Part shown: in pieces, positions 5,588 through 5,898 of the stretch
Layout of the letters: every line of letters begins with the position of its first letter
How positions within the stretch are numbered: position 1 is the stretch's first letter
Assembly (NCBI GenBank): GCA_030452025.1
Contig: JAKDNC010000232.1
Location: 1 to 5,898 of the forward strand
Length of the DNA stretch: 5,898 nt
Source of the DNA: Nocardioides sp.
Lineage (GTDB): Bacteria > Actinomycetota > Actinomycetes > Propionibacteriales > Nocardioidaceae
Direction: 5' to 3'
Notes under the pieces: generated by a model
Databases searched by the model: none
Seen by the model: the letters and a program-made list of their open reading frames with translations, nothing else
What the model was told of the DNA's origin: nothing
Translations under genes and position numbers: made by a program

Positions 5588-5898
5588 TCATGGCAGCGCG
5601 AAGAAGTCACGAAGCCAACCGTCGACTTCACGCATCGTCGCAGAATCGACGGTGCCCGCGAGATCGAAGAGCCGTTCACGTGTGACCGTCCGTGGCTGCT
5701 CGGTCATAGCGAAGATCGGCTGGGCGAGCACCAGGTCCGCCCCGTTCAACGGCACGTGATTGGGCCACCCACGATCATTCGTCGTTGCCGGGACGATGAT
5801 CGCAAGAGTGTCTGCCTGCTCAAGGTAGAGATCGCTGGCGATGACGAGCGCGGGGCGACGGCCTGCTTGCTCGCGCCCACACACCGGGTCGAGTTCGG
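5588..5898 (-). CDS. Type II toxin, PemK/MazF family endoribonuclease (5' end outside window)
   Basis: The minus-strand frame enters from the right edge as ELDPVCGREQAGRRPALV, the canonical N-terminal region of MazF toxins, so the real start lies a few codons beyond 5898. The GTG at 5884 is inside this block and is not the start. The following IASD, IIVPATTNDRGWPNHVPL and AQPIFAMTEQPRT segments match the family's beta-barrel core. Counting from that GTG, Arg10 (GRRP) aligns with Arg29 of E. coli MazF and Thr34 (PATT) with Thr52, the two main catalytic residues, so the enzyme should be active as an mRNA-cleaving interferase. The usual DPxxGREQ block has Cys where Arg or Lys is common. The protein ends GWLRDFFALP with TGA at 5590-5588. 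The partner antitoxin normally precedes the toxin and so would lie outside the window; none is visible here. Cleavage specificity cannot be read. Confidence 0.9.
   Translation of the reverse strand, partial: ELDPVCGREQAGRRPALVIASDLYLEQADTLAIIVPATTNDRGWPNHVPLNGADLVLAQPIFAMTEQPRTVTRERLFDLAGTVDSATMREVDGWLRDFFALP

Overview
The window looks like high-GC actinobacterial chromosome. The clues are the strongly GC-biased third codon positions, an HtaA-type haem-binding surface domain, a mycothiol-enzyme-like (MDMPI/DinB) protein, GTG starts and a leaderless-type promoter. A Nocardioides/Aeromicrobium-like host would fit, but this is an inference from protein style and not an identification. There is no RNA gene, insertion sequence, CRISPR array or phage gene that I can support.

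Left third (1-2304). This part is damaged. The window opens inside an HtaA-domain gene that runs, without a stop, through a membrane segment into the C-terminal half of a patatin-like phospholipase, so two unrelated genes are joined in frame (2-1021). Facing it, and overlapping its stop by 7 nt, is a two-gene minus-strand unit: an AraC-type regulator (1511-2304) followed by an MDMPI/DinB-fold protein (1015-1511), coupled by a TGATG overlap. The regulator is broken by an apparent one-base frameshift near 2143. The DinB protein is broken by an apparent internal deletion plus frameshift near 1395-1403. Three lesions in about 1.7 kb suggest either local gene decay or a poor or chimeric assembly here.

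Right two thirds (2371-5898). These genes read cleanly. A six-helix PAP2-type phosphatase (2371-3189, minus) lies 66 nt upstream of the regulator and may share its transcript. It diverges across 179 nt from a 12-helix amino acid permease of the GabP-like AAT family (3369-4772, plus). A dienelactone-hydrolase-family enzyme (4809-5525, plus) follows 36 nt later and appears to have its own leaderless promoter. A PemK/MazF-family toxin (5588 to beyond 5898, minus) converges on it and runs off the right edge.

The genes do not form an obvious pathway. The window reads as ordinary accessory or housekeeping chromosome with a disrupted left flank. I see no convincing undescribed system. The points most worth checking are the HtaA-patatin fusion and whether the three lesions are biological.
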